Of a stretch of DNA of 64,000 nt, positions 1 through 9,565 are shown piece after piece (position 1 is the stretch's first letter; each line of letters starts with the position of its first letter). The position numbers and the translations under genes are program-made. The DNA is from Nocardia grenadensis NBRC 108939 (GTDB lineage Bacteria; Actinomycetota; Actinomycetes; Mycobacteriales; Mycobacteriaceae). The stretch covers positions 124,001 through 188,000 of the forward strand of contig NZ_BDCJ01000006.1 of NCBI RefSeq assembly GCF_001613445.1, written 5' to 3'. The notes under the pieces are model-generated. The model saw only the letters and a list, made by a program, of their open reading frames with translations, searched no databases and was not told the DNA's origin.

Positions 1-582
1 CTCTGGCACGGCGACGCCGATCTCAAAAGCGTCGACGCGGTCGTGGTCCCCGGCGGTTTCTCCTACGGCGACTATCTGCGCGCCGGCGCCATCGCCCGGT
101 TCGCGCCCGTGATGGGCACCGTCGTCGAAGCCGCCCGCAACGGCATGCCGGTGCTCGGTATCTGCAACGGCTTCCAGGTGCTGTGCGAGGCCGGGCTGCT
201 GCCCGGCGCCCTCACCCGCAACGAGGGGCTGCACTTCATCTGCCGCGACCAGTGGCTGAGCGTCGAAGCCACCGACACCGCCTGGACCTCCCGCTACGAA
301 CCGGGCGCCCAGATCCTGGTCCCGCTGAAATCGGGTGAGGGGCGTTACCAGGCCTCGCAGGCGGTCCTCGACGAACTCGAAGGCGAAGGCAGGGTCGTGT
401 TCCGCTACGCGGGCGACAACCCGAACGGCTCGCAGCGCTCGATCGCGGGAATCGCGTCGGAGAACAAGCGGGTCGTGGGGCTCATGCCGCACCCGGAGCA
501 CGCGACCGAGGCGTTGACCGGGCCGAGTGACGACGGGCTGGGTTTGTTCCTGTCCGTACTGGACGTGCTGGTCGCTTCTTGA
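1..582 (+). CDS. purQ: Phosphoribosylformylglycinamidine synthase, glutaminase subunit PurQ (5' end missing)
   Basis: PurQ hydrolyses glutamine and passes ammonia to PurL for the FGAR to FGAM step of purine synthesis. The frame is open from base 1, so the start lies outside the window; 193 residues are visible and roughly 30 are missing compared with the usual 220-230. The class I glutamine amidotransferase signature is clear: the nucleophilic cysteine lies in GICNGFQ and the His-Glu pair in MPHPEHATE near the C-terminus, with [11 protein letters not shown] upstream. Its partner purL is encoded 4.2 kb downstream on the same strand. That PurS lies just upstream is inferred from related genomes and is not visible here. 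Confidence 0.97.
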   Translation, partial: LWHGDADLKSVDAVVVPGGFSYGDYLRAGAIARFAPVMGTVVEAARNGMPVLGICNGFQVLCEAGLLPGALTRNEGLHFICRDQWLSVEATDTAWTSRYEPGAQILVPLKSGEGRYQASQAVLDELEGEGRVVFRYAGDNPNGSQRSIAGIASENKRVVGLMPHPEHATEALTGPSDDGLGLFLSVLDVLVAS

Positions 583-741
583 GGGCGCGGCGTCCGGGCG
601 CGGCTGCTCTGCCGCGGAGGGGGTGGGCGTCCGCGAAGGCGGAAGATGTCGCCCTGACTGCGGCGAGGTCGCGAGTCCCGGGCGCTGACCGGCGGGCACC
701 GGCCGGACGGTAGCTCGCCACCTCCAGGGAACCACCGGCCG

Positions 742-1713
742 TCACGAGCCGGTATCCGGAGCGTCGGCGGCGGCCCGCTGGAAGCGCGCTGAGAGGTCTC
801 GCAGCCTCGCCGTGAGCTCAGCGCCCTCGAGCACGTCGAAATCCACGTCGAGCAGTCCTAGATACAGAGCCAGCATCTGGGCCGTGTCCGCCCCCACCTC
901 GGCCACACAACGATCCGGCCCGGCCGGTTCCAGGGTGCCGACGTGCGGCATGCGTTCGCGCACGTACTCCACCGACGCGTGCAACAGCACCCGGGCCGTG
1001 TAGCGCCAGGTGGCTTGGCCGACGCCCCGCTGCACATGCGTCGAAGCGTCGTTGTCCGGTAACGGCCGGGGAGTGAATCGCGGGCCGTTGGGAGTGCGCG
1101 GGGAGATTCGGTCCACCCGGAAGGTCCGCCAGTCCGCACGCTCGATATCCCAACCCACCAGGTACCAGCGGCGGCCCCAGTTCACGAGCTGATGGGGCTC
1201 GATTTCTCGCCCGCCGGGGGTGCCCCGGTGGGTCTCGTAGTCGAATCGGAGGCGCTCGCGGGCGCGGATCGTCGCCGCGATCACGCTCAATGTGTCCGCG
1301 TCCACGGTGGGTCCGGCGCTCGGAACGGCGGCGATCGCCGAGCCCATGCCGCTCACCTGGTGCCGCAGCCGCGGCGGCAATACCTGCTCGAACTTGGCCA
1401 ACGCCCGTACCGAGGCCTCCGCCATTCCGGAAACGCCGCCGCCCACCGATGTCCGGAGTCCCACCACTACCGCCACCGCCTCGTCGTCGTCGAGCAGCAG
1501 CGGCGGCAGCTTCGCCCCGGCACCCAAGCGATACCCGCCTCCCACCCCCGGCGCCGCGGCCACGGGGTAGCCCAGGTCGCGCAGCTTCTCGATATCGCTG
1601 CGCACTGTCCGGCCGGTGACGCCCAATCGCGTGGCGAGCTCTTCGCCGCTCCAATCCATCCGCGACTGCAACAACGACAGCAATCGCAGCAGCCTGGCAG
1701 AAGTCTTCAACAT
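742..1713 (-). CDS. WYL-domain transcriptional regulator (YafY/DeoR-like)
   Basis: This 323-residue protein has an N-terminal winged helix-turn-helix of the HTH_11 type (about residues 5-60, including LATRLGVTGRTVRSDIEKL) and a central WYL domain (about 145-220, with the stretch GRRWYLVGWD), followed by a WCX-like C-terminus. WYL domains sense ligands, often nucleic-acid-derived or small molecules. The gene is divergent from an epoxide hydrolase, and a 13-bp imperfect inverted repeat lies between them, so it probably controls the hydrolase and itself. The effector cannot be read from the sequence. Confidence 0.9.
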   Translation of the reverse strand: MLKTSARLLRLLSLLQSRMDWSGEELATRLGVTGRTVRSDIEKLRDLGYPVAAAPGVGGGYRLGAGAKLPPLLLDDDEAVAVVVGLRTSVGGGVSGMAEASVRALAKFEQVLPPRLRHQVSGMGSAIAAVPSAGPTVDADTLSVIAATIRARERLRFDYETHRGTPGGREIEPHQLVNWGRRWYLVGWDIERADWRTFRVDRISPRTPNGPRFTPRPLPDNDASTHVQRGVGQATWRYTARVLLHASVEYVRERMPHVGTLEPAGPDRCVAEVGADTAQMLALYLGLLDVDFDVLEGAELTARLRDLSARFQRAAADAPDTGS

Positions 1714-1728
1714 TCGTTCAGCATCGCA

Positions 1729-1759
1729 GTAATTGCGGAAGCTATCCTTCCGCGATTGC
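1729..1759. promoter_or_regulatory. Inverted-repeat operator between WYL regulator and epoxide hydrolase
   Basis: Two 13-bp arms (1729-1741 and 1747-1759) are separated by 5 nt and match at 11 of 13 positions, with the core GCGGAAG mirrored by CTTCCGC. It lies 16 nt before the regulator start and 15 nt before the hydrolase start, where a repressor would cover both promoters. Binding by the WYL protein is inferred from position. Confidence 0.6.
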
Positions 1760-1774
1760 TTCTACGGTGGCGGC

Positions 1775-2962
1775 ATGACGAACACCACGGAGATCCGCCC
1801 CTTCCGCATCGCGATCCCACGAGCCGATATCGATGATCTGGTCGAACGCCTGCACCGCGCCCGCTGGCCGCAGCAGCCGGCCGTGACGGACTGGAGCCGC
1901 GGCGTCCCCGTCGACTATCTGCGGGGTTTGGCCGAATACTGGTCCAACGGGTTCGACTGGCGGGCCCGGGAGGCGGAACTGAACGAGATTCCGCAGTTCG
2001 TCACCACCATCGATGGTCAGGACATTCACTTCCTCCACATCCGATCCGCCGAGCCCGGAGCCCGGCCGCTCATCCTCACGCACGGCTGGCCCAGCTCGCC
2101 GTTCGAGTTCCAGAACCTGATCGGCCCGCTGACCGACCCGAAATCCCACGGCGCAGACCCCCTGGATGCCTTCCACCTGGTTATTCCGTCGCTTCCCGGT
2201 TACGGCTTCTCCACGCCCGTGGCGGACCCCGGATGGGGCAACCTCTTTCGCGTCGCGACCGCCTGGGCGGAGCTGATGACCAGGCTCGGCTACGAACGGT
2301 TCGCCGTGCACGGCACCGATGCGGGGGCAGGCGTTTCGCAGCTGCTGCCCATGGTGGCTCCGGGACGGGTGCTGGGCGTGCACGCCACGGGTACCGCCCC
2401 GGCGATGCCCTTCGGCCCGCCGATCGACACCGATGGCCTGTCCGAGGCGGACCGGAAGCGGGCCGAGCGCTTCAACCGGTTCCAGGCCGACGGCCTCGGG
2501 TATCTCCACGTGCAAGCCACCCGGCCGCAGACGTTGTCCTACTCGTTGACCGACTCACCGGTCGGGCAGCTCGCCTGGATCGTGGAGAAGTTCCGGGAAT
2601 GGACGGACCCGGCCGCCGAACTGCCCGAGGACGCAGTCGACCGGGATCAGCTGCTCGTCGACGTCAGCATCTTCTGGTTCACCCGATCCGGCGCCTCCGC
2701 TGCGCACTCCCTGTACGAAGGGATGCAGGCATACCGGGAGATGGCCGCGTGGCAGGGTTCCGGGGAAACCCCGCCGCCGGCGGCCCCCACCGGTTATGCG
2801 GTATTCGCCGGGGACGATGCGATCCGCGATCTGGTGGATCCGGGCGGTCATGTCGAGCACTGGTCAGAGTTCGGCCGCGGTGGTCACTTCCCGGCCATGG
2901 AGGTGCCGGAATTGCTCGTACCGGATATCCGCGCCTTCTTCGCCGGCCACCGAGCGGGCTGA
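1775..2962 (+). CDS. Epoxide hydrolase (EHN domain plus alpha/beta-hydrolase)
   Basis: The protein has 395 residues. The N-terminal region starting FRIAIPRADIDDLVERLHRA is the epoxide hydrolase N-terminal domain, and the rest is an alpha/beta-hydrolase fold: HGWP forms the oxyanion hole, the aspartate in HGTDAGAG is the likely nucleophile (families usually show GGDWG here), and the histidine in GRGGHFPAMEVP completes the triad. It would open epoxides to diols; the substrate is unknown. The ATG at 1775 is chosen because an upstream in-frame TTG at 1733 lies inside the operator. It is divergent from, and probably controlled by, the WYL regulator. Confidence 0.88.
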   Translation: MTNTTEIRPFRIAIPRADIDDLVERLHRARWPQQPAVTDWSRGVPVDYLRGLAEYWSNGFDWRAREAELNEIPQFVTTIDGQDIHFLHIRSAEPGARPLILTHGWPSSPFEFQNLIGPLTDPKSHGADPLDAFHLVIPSLPGYGFSTPVADPGWGNLFRVATAWAELMTRLGYERFAVHGTDAGAGVSQLLPMVAPGRVLGVHATGTAPAMPFGPPIDTDGLSEADRKRAERFNRFQADGLGYLHVQATRPQTLSYSLTDSPVGQLAWIVEKFREWTDPAAELPEDAVDRDQLLVDVSIFWFTRSGASAAHSLYEGMQAYREMAAWQGSGETPPPAAPTGYAVFAGDDAIRDLVDPGGHVEHWSEFGRGGHFPAMEVPELLVPDIRAFFAGHRAG

Positions 2963-3158
2963 TCCACTCGCTGTGGCGCACTCCGAACAGATTGGGCCGC
3001 AGCTGTTCCGGCATCGATGCCGCCCGCGACATTCGCGGCGGCGGGACGGCTTCGATGTCCGGGTCGGATGCCGAGTCGACCGCTCGGCCGGCCTGGCGCC
3101 TGATCGCCTTTACCAACAGCAGCCGTCTCTCGGTGCCGAGTTCAGCGAGGCCCTGAAA

Positions 3159-3255
3159 GGGTCGAGGCCCGTCCCGCCGTTCAGGCCTCGAAGTGCATGC
3201 GGCGTAGCCGCGAGTCTCGAGGCCTGAACGGCGGGACCTTCGGGGGCCTCGACCC
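3159..3255. repeat. Large composite inverted repeat (33 paired bases) before the M18 peptidase gene
   Basis: An inner perfect 21-bp inverted repeat (3171-3191 with 3217-3237) is extended by an outer perfect 12-bp repeat (3159-3170 with 3244-3255) across a one-sided 6-nt bulge. The 25-nt loop holds another hairpin (GCGGC, GTA, GCCGC). It sits in the 326-base gap between the epoxide hydrolase and the M18 peptidase, ending 33 nt before the peptidase start. The rest of the gap (2963-3158) shows no gene. It may be a terminator, an attenuator or a mobile hairpin element. Confidence 0.9.
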
Positions 3256-3287
3256 CGCGCGCCGGAGGCGCGCCAATAGGGTCACAG
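3250..3287 (+). repeat. Intergenic hairpin repeat, copy 1
   Basis: The hairpin GCGCGCC, loop GGA, GGCGCGC is followed by AATAGGGTCACAG and ends one base before the M18 peptidase ATG. It shares its flanks (CTCGACCCC before, CACAG after) with similar elements near 12.1, 28.6, 29.9 and 41.7 kb. Confidence 0.6.
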
Positions 3288-3288
3288 C

Positions 3289-4563
3289 ATGCCGAGTTCT
3301 GCTGTCGCGGCTTCGGCCGCCGGGTTGTGTGAGTTCATCGACGCGTCACCTTCACCGTTCCATGTCTGCCGGACCATCGCCGAGACGCTGGAAACCGACG
3401 GGTTCGTCCGGCTGGACGAGACCCGGGTGTGGCCGGGCACCGGTGGCCGGTACTACATCGTGCGCGGTGGCTCGCTCGTGGCGTGGGCGGATCCGGAGCA
3501 GGCGGGTCCGTTCCGGGTGGTGGGGGCGCATACCGACAGCCCGAATCTGCGGGTCAAACAGCATCCCGATCTGACGGTCGCGGGCTGGCAGCTGGTGCGG
3601 CTGGAACCGTACGGGGGTGCCTGGCTGAACTCCTGGCTGGATCGTGAGCTGGGGATCTCCGGGCGGCTGAGTGTGCGGGAAGGGGCGGGCCTGGCCGAGC
3701 GGCTGGTACGGATCGACGAACCGATTCTGCGGGTCCCGCAGCTGGCGATCCATCTGTCCGAGGATCGGCGCGGGGTGACGCTGGATCCGCAGCGGCATGT
3801 CAACGCGATCTGGGGTGTGGGCAGTGAACGGGCGGCGTTCCTGGATTACGTGGCCGAGGCCGCCGGGGTCGATCCGCGGGCGGTGCTGGGCTGGGAGTTG
3901 ATGACCCACGATCTGGCACCCAGCCGGGTGATCGGTACCGGCCGGGACCTGATCAGCGCACCCCGTCTGGACAACCAGGGCACCTGCTACGCGGGGCTGG
4001 CCGCCTTCCGGGCCGCTGTCGAGAACCCGGGCGACGCCGTCCCGGTGCTCGCCGTGTTCGACCACGAGGAGGTCGGCAGCCAATCCGACCGTGGCGCGCA
4101 GTCCGAGCTGCTGCCCACGGTGCTGGAGCGAATTGTGCTGGCCCGCGGCGGTGGCCGCGCCGAATTCCTTGCGGCGGTCGCGGGGTCGGTGTGCGCGTCC
4201 GGCGATATGGCGCACGCCACCCACCCGAACTATCCGGAACGGCACGAGCCTTCGCACGGCATCGAGATCAACGGCGGACCGGTGCTGAAGGTCAATCAGA
4301 ACCTGCGCTACGCCACCGACGCCGTCGGCGCGGGCGCGTTCGCGCTGGCCTGCGACCGAGCCGGAGTGCCGATGCAGCGGTATGTGCACCGCGCCGATCT
4401 GCCCTGCGGCTCCACCATCGGCCCGATGACCGCCGCGCGTACCGGTATGCCGACCGTGGACGTGGGTGCGCCCCAGCTGGCCATGCATTCGGCCCGGGAG
4501 ATGATGGGCGCCGCCGATGTGACCGCCTACGCGGCGGCCCTGGCGGCCTTCCTCGCTCCATAG
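3289..4563 (+). CDS. pepC: M18 family aminopeptidase (aspartyl aminopeptidase-like)
   Basis: The 424-residue protein removes N-terminal residues from peptides in the cytoplasm with a two-metal centre. Metal-site motifs of family M18 are in order: [14 protein letters not shown] (about residue 84), [23 protein letters not shown] and MHSAREM near the C-terminus. The length fits bacterial members. M. tuberculosis has its M18 enzyme (Rv0800) in the same place upstream of purL, which supports orthology. A 33-bp composite inverted repeat and a hairpin repeat occupy the region directly before the ATG, and no good ribosome-binding site is seen, so translation may depend on RNA folding. Confidence 0.93.
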   Translation: MPSSAVAASAAGLCEFIDASPSPFHVCRTIAETLETDGFVRLDETRVWPGTGGRYYIVRGGSLVAWADPEQAGPFRVVGAHTDSPNLRVKQHPDLTVAGWQLVRLEPYGGAWLNSWLDRELGISGRLSVREGAGLAERLVRIDEPILRVPQLAIHLSEDRRGVTLDPQRHVNAIWGVGSERAAFLDYVAEAAGVDPRAVLGWELMTHDLAPSRVIGTGRDLISAPRLDNQGTCYAGLAAFRAAVENPGDAVPVLAVFDHEEVGSQSDRGAQSELLPTVLERIVLARGGGRAEFLAAVAGSVCASGDMAHATHPNYPERHEPSHGIEINGGPVLKVNQNLRYATDAVGAGAFALACDRAGVPMQRYVHRADLPCGSTIGPMTAARTGMPTVDVGAPQLAMHSAREMMGAADVTAYAAALAAFLAP

Positions 4564-4744
4564 GCCGGTTCCGGTCCGGATACGGCCAGGGGTTTTGCGG
4601 TGACGGGGTCGGTAATCGGTCCGGCGCAGGTGGACGTAGGATTCGTGCTGGATCAACTCTGCCGGGGCCCCGCCGCCGAGGCCCGGCGTTCCGACCGAAC
4701 CGTGGCACCGATGCCACCTGCCGTGAGCCGCGGCAGGCGCCCGG

Positions 4745-4776
4745 AGGGCCGGAGCCCGCGCGCGCCGGCGCGCCAA
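4745..4776. repeat. GC-palindromic hairpin before purL
   Basis: A run containing the self-complementary GCGCGCCGGCGCGC lies 25-40 nt upstream of purL and resembles the stem of the intergenic hairpin repeats, followed by CAACC rather than their usual tail. It is a possible degenerate member of that family or a local hairpin. Confidence 0.4.
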
Positions 4777-4801
4777 CCTACGAAAGGATCCTGGTACCCC
4801 C

Positions 4802-7093
4802 GTGACTGCGCAGGTCGATACCGTCGCCACCGCCGCCGCCACCCCGGAGACGCCGCAGCCGTACGCCGAGCTCGGCCTCAAGGACGACGAATACGCCCGG
4901 ATCAAGGAAATTCTGGGGCGCCGGCCCACCGATGCGGAACTCGCCATGTACTCGGTGATGTGGAGCGAGCACTGTTCCTACAAATCCTCGAAGGTGCATC
5001 TGCGCTACTTCGGTGAGACGACCACCGAGGAGATGCGCATCGCCATGCTCGCCGGTATCGGCGAGAACGCGGGCGTGGTCGATATCGGTGACGGCTGGGC
5101 GGTCACCTTCAAGGTGGAGAGCCACAACCATCCGTCCTATGTCGAGCCCTATCAGGGCGCGGCCACCGGTGTGGGCGGGATCGTCCGCGACATCATGGCC
5201 ATGGGTGCGCGTCCCATCGCGGTGATGGACCAATTGCGTTTCGGTGCCGCCGACGCCGCCGATACCCGCCGGGTGTTGGATGGCGTGGTCCGTGGGATCG
5301 GCGGCTACGGCAACTCTCTCGGCCTGCCCAATATCGGCGGCGAAACCGTCTTCGATGCCTCGTACCAGGGAAATCCACTGGTCAACGCCCTGTGTGCGGG
5401 GGTCATGCGGGTGGAGGACCTGCACCTCGCCTTCGCCTCGGGCGCCGGGAACAAGATCATTCTCTTCGGTGCGCGGACCGGGCTCGACGGTATCGGCGGC
5501 GTTTCGGTGCTGGCCTCGGACACCTTCTCCGGTGACGATTCCGGTAGCGGTCGCAAGAAACTGCCGAGCGTCCAGGTGGGCGACCCATTCACCGAGAAGG
5601 TCCTGATCGAATGCTGTCTGGAGCTGTACCACGCCGGACTGGTGGTGGGTATCCAGGATCTCGGCGGCGCCGGACTGTCCTGCGCGACCTCCGAACTGGC
5701 CGCTGCCGGTGACGGCGGGATGCGCATCGAACTCGACCGGGTTCCGCTGCGCGCCGCCGATATGACCCCCGCCGAGGTGCTCTCCAGCGAATCGCAGGAG
5801 CGCATGTGCGCGGTGGTGACCCCGGAGAACGTGGACGCCTTCCTCGCCGTCTGCGCGAAATGGGATGTACTGGCCACGGTGATCGGTGAGGTGACCGACG
5901 GCGAGCGGCTGGAGGTCACCTGGCACGGCGAGACCGTGGTGGATGTGCCGCCGCGCACCGTCGCGCACGAGGGCCCGGTGTACGAGCGGCCGGTGCGGCG
6001 TCCCGCCGACCAGGACGCGCTCAATGCCGACACCCCCGACAACCTGCCCCGGCCCAAAACCGCTGAGGAACTGCGCGACACCCTGCTGAAGATGGTGGCC
6101 AGCCCGCAGCTGTGCAGCCGCCGCTGGATCACCGAACAGTACGACCGCTACGTGCGCGGTAACACCGTGCTCGCCGAACAGGCCGACGCCGGGGTGATCC
6201 GGATCGACGAGGTGAGCGGCCGCGGTATCGCGCTGGCCACCGACGCGTCGGGGCACTACACCAAGCTCGACCCGTACACCGGTGCGCGGCTGGCCCTGGC
6301 CGAGGCCTACCGGAACGTGGCCGTCACCGGCGCCACGCCGAAGGCGGTCACCAACTGCCTGAACTTCGGATCCCCGGAGGATCCCGGTGTGATGTGGCAG
6401 TTCCAGCAGGCCGTCCGCGGTCTCGCCGACGGCTGTGTGGAACTGGGTATCCCGGTCACCGGCGGCAATGTCAGCTTCTACAACCAGACCGGTGAGAACG
6501 CCATCCTGCCGACTCCGGTGGTCGGCGTCCTGGGTGTGATCGACGACGTCCATCGCCGCATTCCGACCGGTCTGGGCCTGGAACCGGGGGAGACGCTCAT
6601 CCTGCTGGGCGACACCCGGGACGAGTTCGGCGGTTCGGTCTGGTCACAGGTGGCGCACGGGCATCTGGGCGGGCTGCCGCCGCAGGTCGATTTCGGCCGC
6701 GAGAAACTGCTCGCCGATGTTCTCACCGCGGGTTCGCGCGACGGCATGATCAGTGCCGCCCATGACCTGTCCGAGGGCGGTCTGGCGCAGGCCGTGATCG
6801 AGGCGGCCCTGGCCGGTGAGACCGGTTGCCGGATTCTGCTGCCCGAGGACGCCGACCCGTTCGTGATGCTGTTCTCCGAATCGGCGGGCCGGGTGCTGGT
6901 CGCGGTGCCGCGCTCGGAAGAGACCCGCTTCACCCGGATGTGCACGGCCCGGGAACTGCCCTGGGTGCGCATCGGTGTGGTCGATCAGGGTGCGGATTCG
7001 GTGGAGGTGCAAGGTCAGTTCTCCATCGGCATGGCCGAGCTGCGCGCCGCGCACGAGGGCACGCTACCTGCGCTCTTCGGCGGCCACGCCTGA
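4802..7093 (+). CDS. purL: Phosphoribosylformylglycinamidine synthase, large subunit PurL
   Basis: PurL uses ATP and ammonia delivered by PurQ to convert FGAR to FGAM in de novo purine synthesis. The 763-residue length matches the small, actinobacterial and Bacillus type that needs separate PurQ and PurS. Recognisable stretches are [12 protein letters not shown] (about residue 57), [10 protein letters not shown] with the ATP-binding region after it, [28 protein letters not shown] and [13 protein letters not shown]. The GTG at 4802 is preceded by GAAAGGA. The N-terminus has a short Ala/Thr-rich extension before [10 protein letters not shown]. Confidence 0.98.
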   Translation: MTAQVDTVATAAATPETPQPYAELGLKDDEYARIKEILGRRPTDAELAMYSVMWSEHCSYKSSKVHLRYFGETTTEEMRIAMLAGIGENAGVVDIGDGWAVTFKVESHNHPSYVEPYQGAATGVGGIVRDIMAMGARPIAVMDQLRFGAADAADTRRVLDGVVRGIGGYGNSLGLPNIGGETVFDASYQGNPLVNALCAGVMRVEDLHLAFASGAGNKIILFGARTGLDGIGGVSVLASDTFSGDDSGSGRKKLPSVQVGDPFTEKVLIECCLELYHAGLVVGIQDLGGAGLSCATSELAAAGDGGMRIELDRVPLRAADMTPAEVLSSESQERMCAVVTPENVDAFLAVCAKWDVLATVIGEVTDGERLEVTWHGETVVDVPPRTVAHEGPVYERPVRRPADQDALNADTPDNLPRPKTAEELRDTLLKMVASPQLCSRRWITEQYDRYVRGNTVLAEQADAGVIRIDEVSGRGIALATDASGHYTKLDPYTGARLALAEAYRNVAVTGATPKAVTNCLNFGSPEDPGVMWQFQQAVRGLADGCVELGIPVTGGNVSFYNQTGENAILPTPVVGVLGVIDDVHRRIPTGLGLEPGETLILLGDTRDEFGGSVWSQVAHGHLGGLPPQVDFGREKLLADVLTAGSRDGMISAAHDLSEGGLAQAVIEAALAGETGCRILLPEDADPFVMLFSESAGRVLVAVPRSEETRFTRMCTARELPWVRIGVVDQGADSVEVQGQFSIGMAELRAAHEGTLPALFGGHA

Positions 7094-7169
7094 CCCGGAC
7101 CCGCGGCTGGCGCGCCGGAGGTGACCCGGGCCACCCTCCGGTGCCGGTCCCGCCCGCCATACTGGACAG

Positions 7170-8909
7170 GTGCTGGAGACCGCCGATTCTGTGACCAGGT
7201 TGCGGCGGCGGTGTGTCGCCGCGGTCCGGCGGACCGAGCACATCATCGACCTGAACTACGTGGGTCTGGTGGTCGCGACGGTGTTCTTCGCGTTGTCGGT
7301 ATCACCGTCGCTGCTGCCGCGCGACTGGATGTTCCAGGGTCTGATCAGCGGGATCAACGCGGCCATCGGGTACGGCGTGGGCTGTCTGCTGGAATGGTTG
7401 TTCCGGTTGTGGGTGCGGCCCCGGCTCACCCGAATTCCGGCGCCGCCCACCTGGACCCGGTACGCCCTGAAATCCGCGGTGCTGACGACGGCCGCGCTGA
7501 GCGCCGCCTACATGCTGGTGCAGTCGGCGCACTGGCAGCGCGAGATCACCGCGCTGATGGGGATGGAGGGCACCACCACGCCCGCCTACCTGCGCACCGG
7601 CGGTCTCAGCCTCACGGTCGGGGTGCTGGTGGTCGCCTGCTATCGCACTGTGCGCGAACTCATCCTGTATCTGGCCCGCCAGCTCAACCGGTGGGTCAAG
7701 ATACCCCGGGAGCTGGCTCCCTCCGCGGGCTTCCTCGTTCTGGTACTGCTCGTGGTGACCCTGTTCAACGGTGTCGCCACCCGTGCCTTCTTCGCCGCCG
7801 CGAACTCGGCTTTCAGCGTGCGCAACGACCACACCTCCGAGTACGCCGTCCAACCACGCCTCGCCGAACGCTCGGGCAGTCCGGAGTCGTTCGCGCCCTG
7901 GGAAACTCTCGGATTCGAGGGCCGCTGGTTCGTCTCGCACGGACCGAGTGCCCAGCGCATCTCCTGGGTCACCGGCCGGTCCGCGAAGGAACCCATCCGC
8001 GCCTATGTCGGACTGGAATCGGTCGAGGACACCGGACTGAGCCAGGCCGAGCTGGCGGTCGCCGAACTGGAGCGCACCGGCGCCTTCGACCGGGAGGCGC
8101 TGGTCGTGGTCACCACCACCGGCACCGGGTGGGTCAACTCCATGGCCGCCAACTCCATCGAATACATGTACGGCGGCGATTCGGCCATCGTGGCCACCCA
8201 GTACTCGTATCTGCCCAGCGCGCTGTCGTTTCTGGCCGACCGCGGCAAGGCCGCCACCGCGGGCCGGGAACTGTTCGACGCGGTCTACCGCAAAACCCTC
8301 ACCCGCCCGGCCGCCGAACGACCGAAACTGCTCGTCTACGGCGAAAGCCTCGGGTCGCAGGGTTCGGAGGCCGCTTTCGACGGACTCGCCGATCTGCGGG
8401 AGAAGGTGGACGGCGCGCTCTGGGTCGGACCGCCGAACTCCAATCGGCTGTGGCAGCAGTTCGTGAACCGGCGTGATCCCGGCTCCACCGAAACCGAGCC
8501 CGTCTACGCCGACGGTCTGGTGATCCGGTTCGCCGGAGACCGGGAGGACCTCGCCCGGCCCGGCCCAGAATGGCGGGCACCGCGGATCGCCTACCTGCAG
8601 CACGCCTCCGACCCGATCGTCTGGTGGTCCCCGGATCTCGCGCTGACCCGGCCGGATTGGCTGTCGGAACCGCGTGGCGTCGACGTCTCGCCCCGGGTGC
8701 GCTGGGCGCCGCTGGTCACCTTCTGGCAGATCAGCGCGGACCTCACGAACGCCCAGGGCGTGCGCGACGGGCACGGTCACCGCTACGGCACTCTGGTACT
8801 GGACGGCTGGGCCGCGGTCGCCCAGCCCCCGAACTGGAACCGCGAACTCGCCGAACGGATCCGGCTGGAGATCGCGGCGTACGAGGCATACGAGCGCGAG
8901 GTGAAATGA
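7170..8909 (+). CDS. Membrane alpha/beta-hydrolase of unknown substrate (Abhydrolase_9 family)
   Basis: The 579-residue protein begins with a membrane domain of about four to five helices (about residues 25-210, from LNYVGLVVATVFFALSVS) and ends in a hydrolase domain on the extracytoplasmic or membrane face. The nucleophile motif GESLGS is at about residue 391. It matches the two-part actinobacterial family described as alpha/beta-hydrolase with an N-terminal membrane domain; its substrate is not known. The GTG at 7170 is used, but the GTG at 7191, with GGAG 13 nt upstream, is an alternative. Its stop overlaps the next start (ATGA), so it is translationally coupled to a CPBP protease gene. 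Confidence 0.85.
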   Translation: MLETADSVTRLRRRCVAAVRRTEHIIDLNYVGLVVATVFFALSVSPSLLPRDWMFQGLISGINAAIGYGVGCLLEWLFRLWVRPRLTRIPAPPTWTRYALKSAVLTTAALSAAYMLVQSAHWQREITALMGMEGTTTPAYLRTGGLSLTVGVLVVACYRTVRELILYLARQLNRWVKIPRELAPSAGFLVLVLLVVTLFNGVATRAFFAAANSAFSVRNDHTSEYAVQPRLAERSGSPESFAPWETLGFEGRWFVSHGPSAQRISWVTGRSAKEPIRAYVGLESVEDTGLSQAELAVAELERTGAFDREALVVVTTTGTGWVNSMAANSIEYMYGGDSAIVATQYSYLPSALSFLADRGKAATAGRELFDAVYRKTLTRPAAERPKLLVYGESLGSQGSEAAFDGLADLREKVDGALWVGPPNSNRLWQQFVNRRDPGSTETEPVYADGLVIRFAGDREDLARPGPEWRAPRIAYLQHASDPIVWWSPDLALTRPDWLSEPRGVDVSPRVRWAPLVTFWQISADLTNAQGVRDGHGHRYGTLVLDGWAAVAQPPNWNRELAERIRLEIAAYEAYEREVK

Positions 8910-9532
8910 GAGTTCGGGTAGCGGGGGCAGTGGGTCTTCCGCTGTTGTGGAACAACGTGGTGCTGCCGCGCCTGCGTCTCGGCCACCGAGGGCGCACGGC
9001 AGCGAACGCCCTCGCCGCGACCGGGTACGCCCTGGTCTTCGACGGCACACCGCGGTGGACTTCCGCGCGGGGGCTGGGCTACGGAATCGGTTGCGCCGGT
9101 ATCGTCGCCGCCGGTTTCGCCGTCGCGTCGGCCGTGCCCCCGCTACGCCGCGTATTGTCGGCGCCGCCGGACCGGGTGCCGGGGACGAGCACGGTGGAAT
9201 GGGTGGCCGTGCAGATCCCCCTGGGCACTGTCTACACCGAAGAGCTGATCTTCCGGGCCACGCTGGAACCGCTGCTGGACAGTGAATTCGGCGAGCGGGC
9301 CGGTCGGCTGCTGGGCGCGGCGGTGTTCGGCCTGTGGCATATCCATCCCGCCCGGACCGCCGGTGACAGTGTGCCCGCCACCGTCGCCTTCACCGGCGCG
9401 GCCGGTCTGCTCTTCGGCGCTCTGTACCGGCACACCGGCAGCGCCACCGCACCGGCACTGCTGCACTGGGCCGTGAACGCCGGCGGTGCGCTGGTACCCA
9501 GGCTGCTGCGCGGCAATCGGACGATGAACTAG
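8906..9532 (+). CDS. CPBP-family intramembrane metalloprotease (CAAX protease-like)
   Basis: This 208-residue membrane protein carries the CPBP motifs: adjacent glutamates in YTEELIFR (about residue 111), then FGLWHIHPA and HWAVNAGG, with histidines expected to coordinate the metal. Family members cleave within the membrane or act in bacteriocin self-immunity and protein processing. The start overlaps the stop of the upstream hydrolase by ATGA, indicating coupled expression. M. tuberculosis Rv0804, also just after purL, appears equivalent from memory. Confidence 0.85.
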   Translation: MRVRVAGAVGLPLLWNNVVLPRLRLGHRGRTAANALAATGYALVFDGTPRWTSARGLGYGIGCAGIVAAGFAVASAVPPLRRVLSAPPDRVPGTSTVEWVAVQIPLGTVYTEELIFRATLEPLLDSEFGERAGRLLGAAVFGLWHIHPARTAGDSVPATVAFTGAAGLLFGALYRHTGSATAPALLHWAVNAGGALVPRLLRGNRTMN

Positions 9533-9565
9533 GCGTGACTGTCCCGATGGTGACACACTGCGCCG

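Noticed and set aside
4778..6553. A 591-codon minus-strand frame opposite purL
   Set aside because: High-GC genes create long antisense frames; this one is His/Gly/Val-rich with no domain, and purL on the plus strand has all family motifs.
8570..8905. An upstream extension of the CPBP protease gene
   Set aside because: The extension overlaps the hydrolase gene in another frame; the ATGA overlap at 8906 gives the natural start.
7302..9050. 582-codon minus-strand frame across the hydrolase and protease genes
   Set aside because: It is composition-driven antisense sequence without domains and conflicts with two well-supported plus-strand genes.
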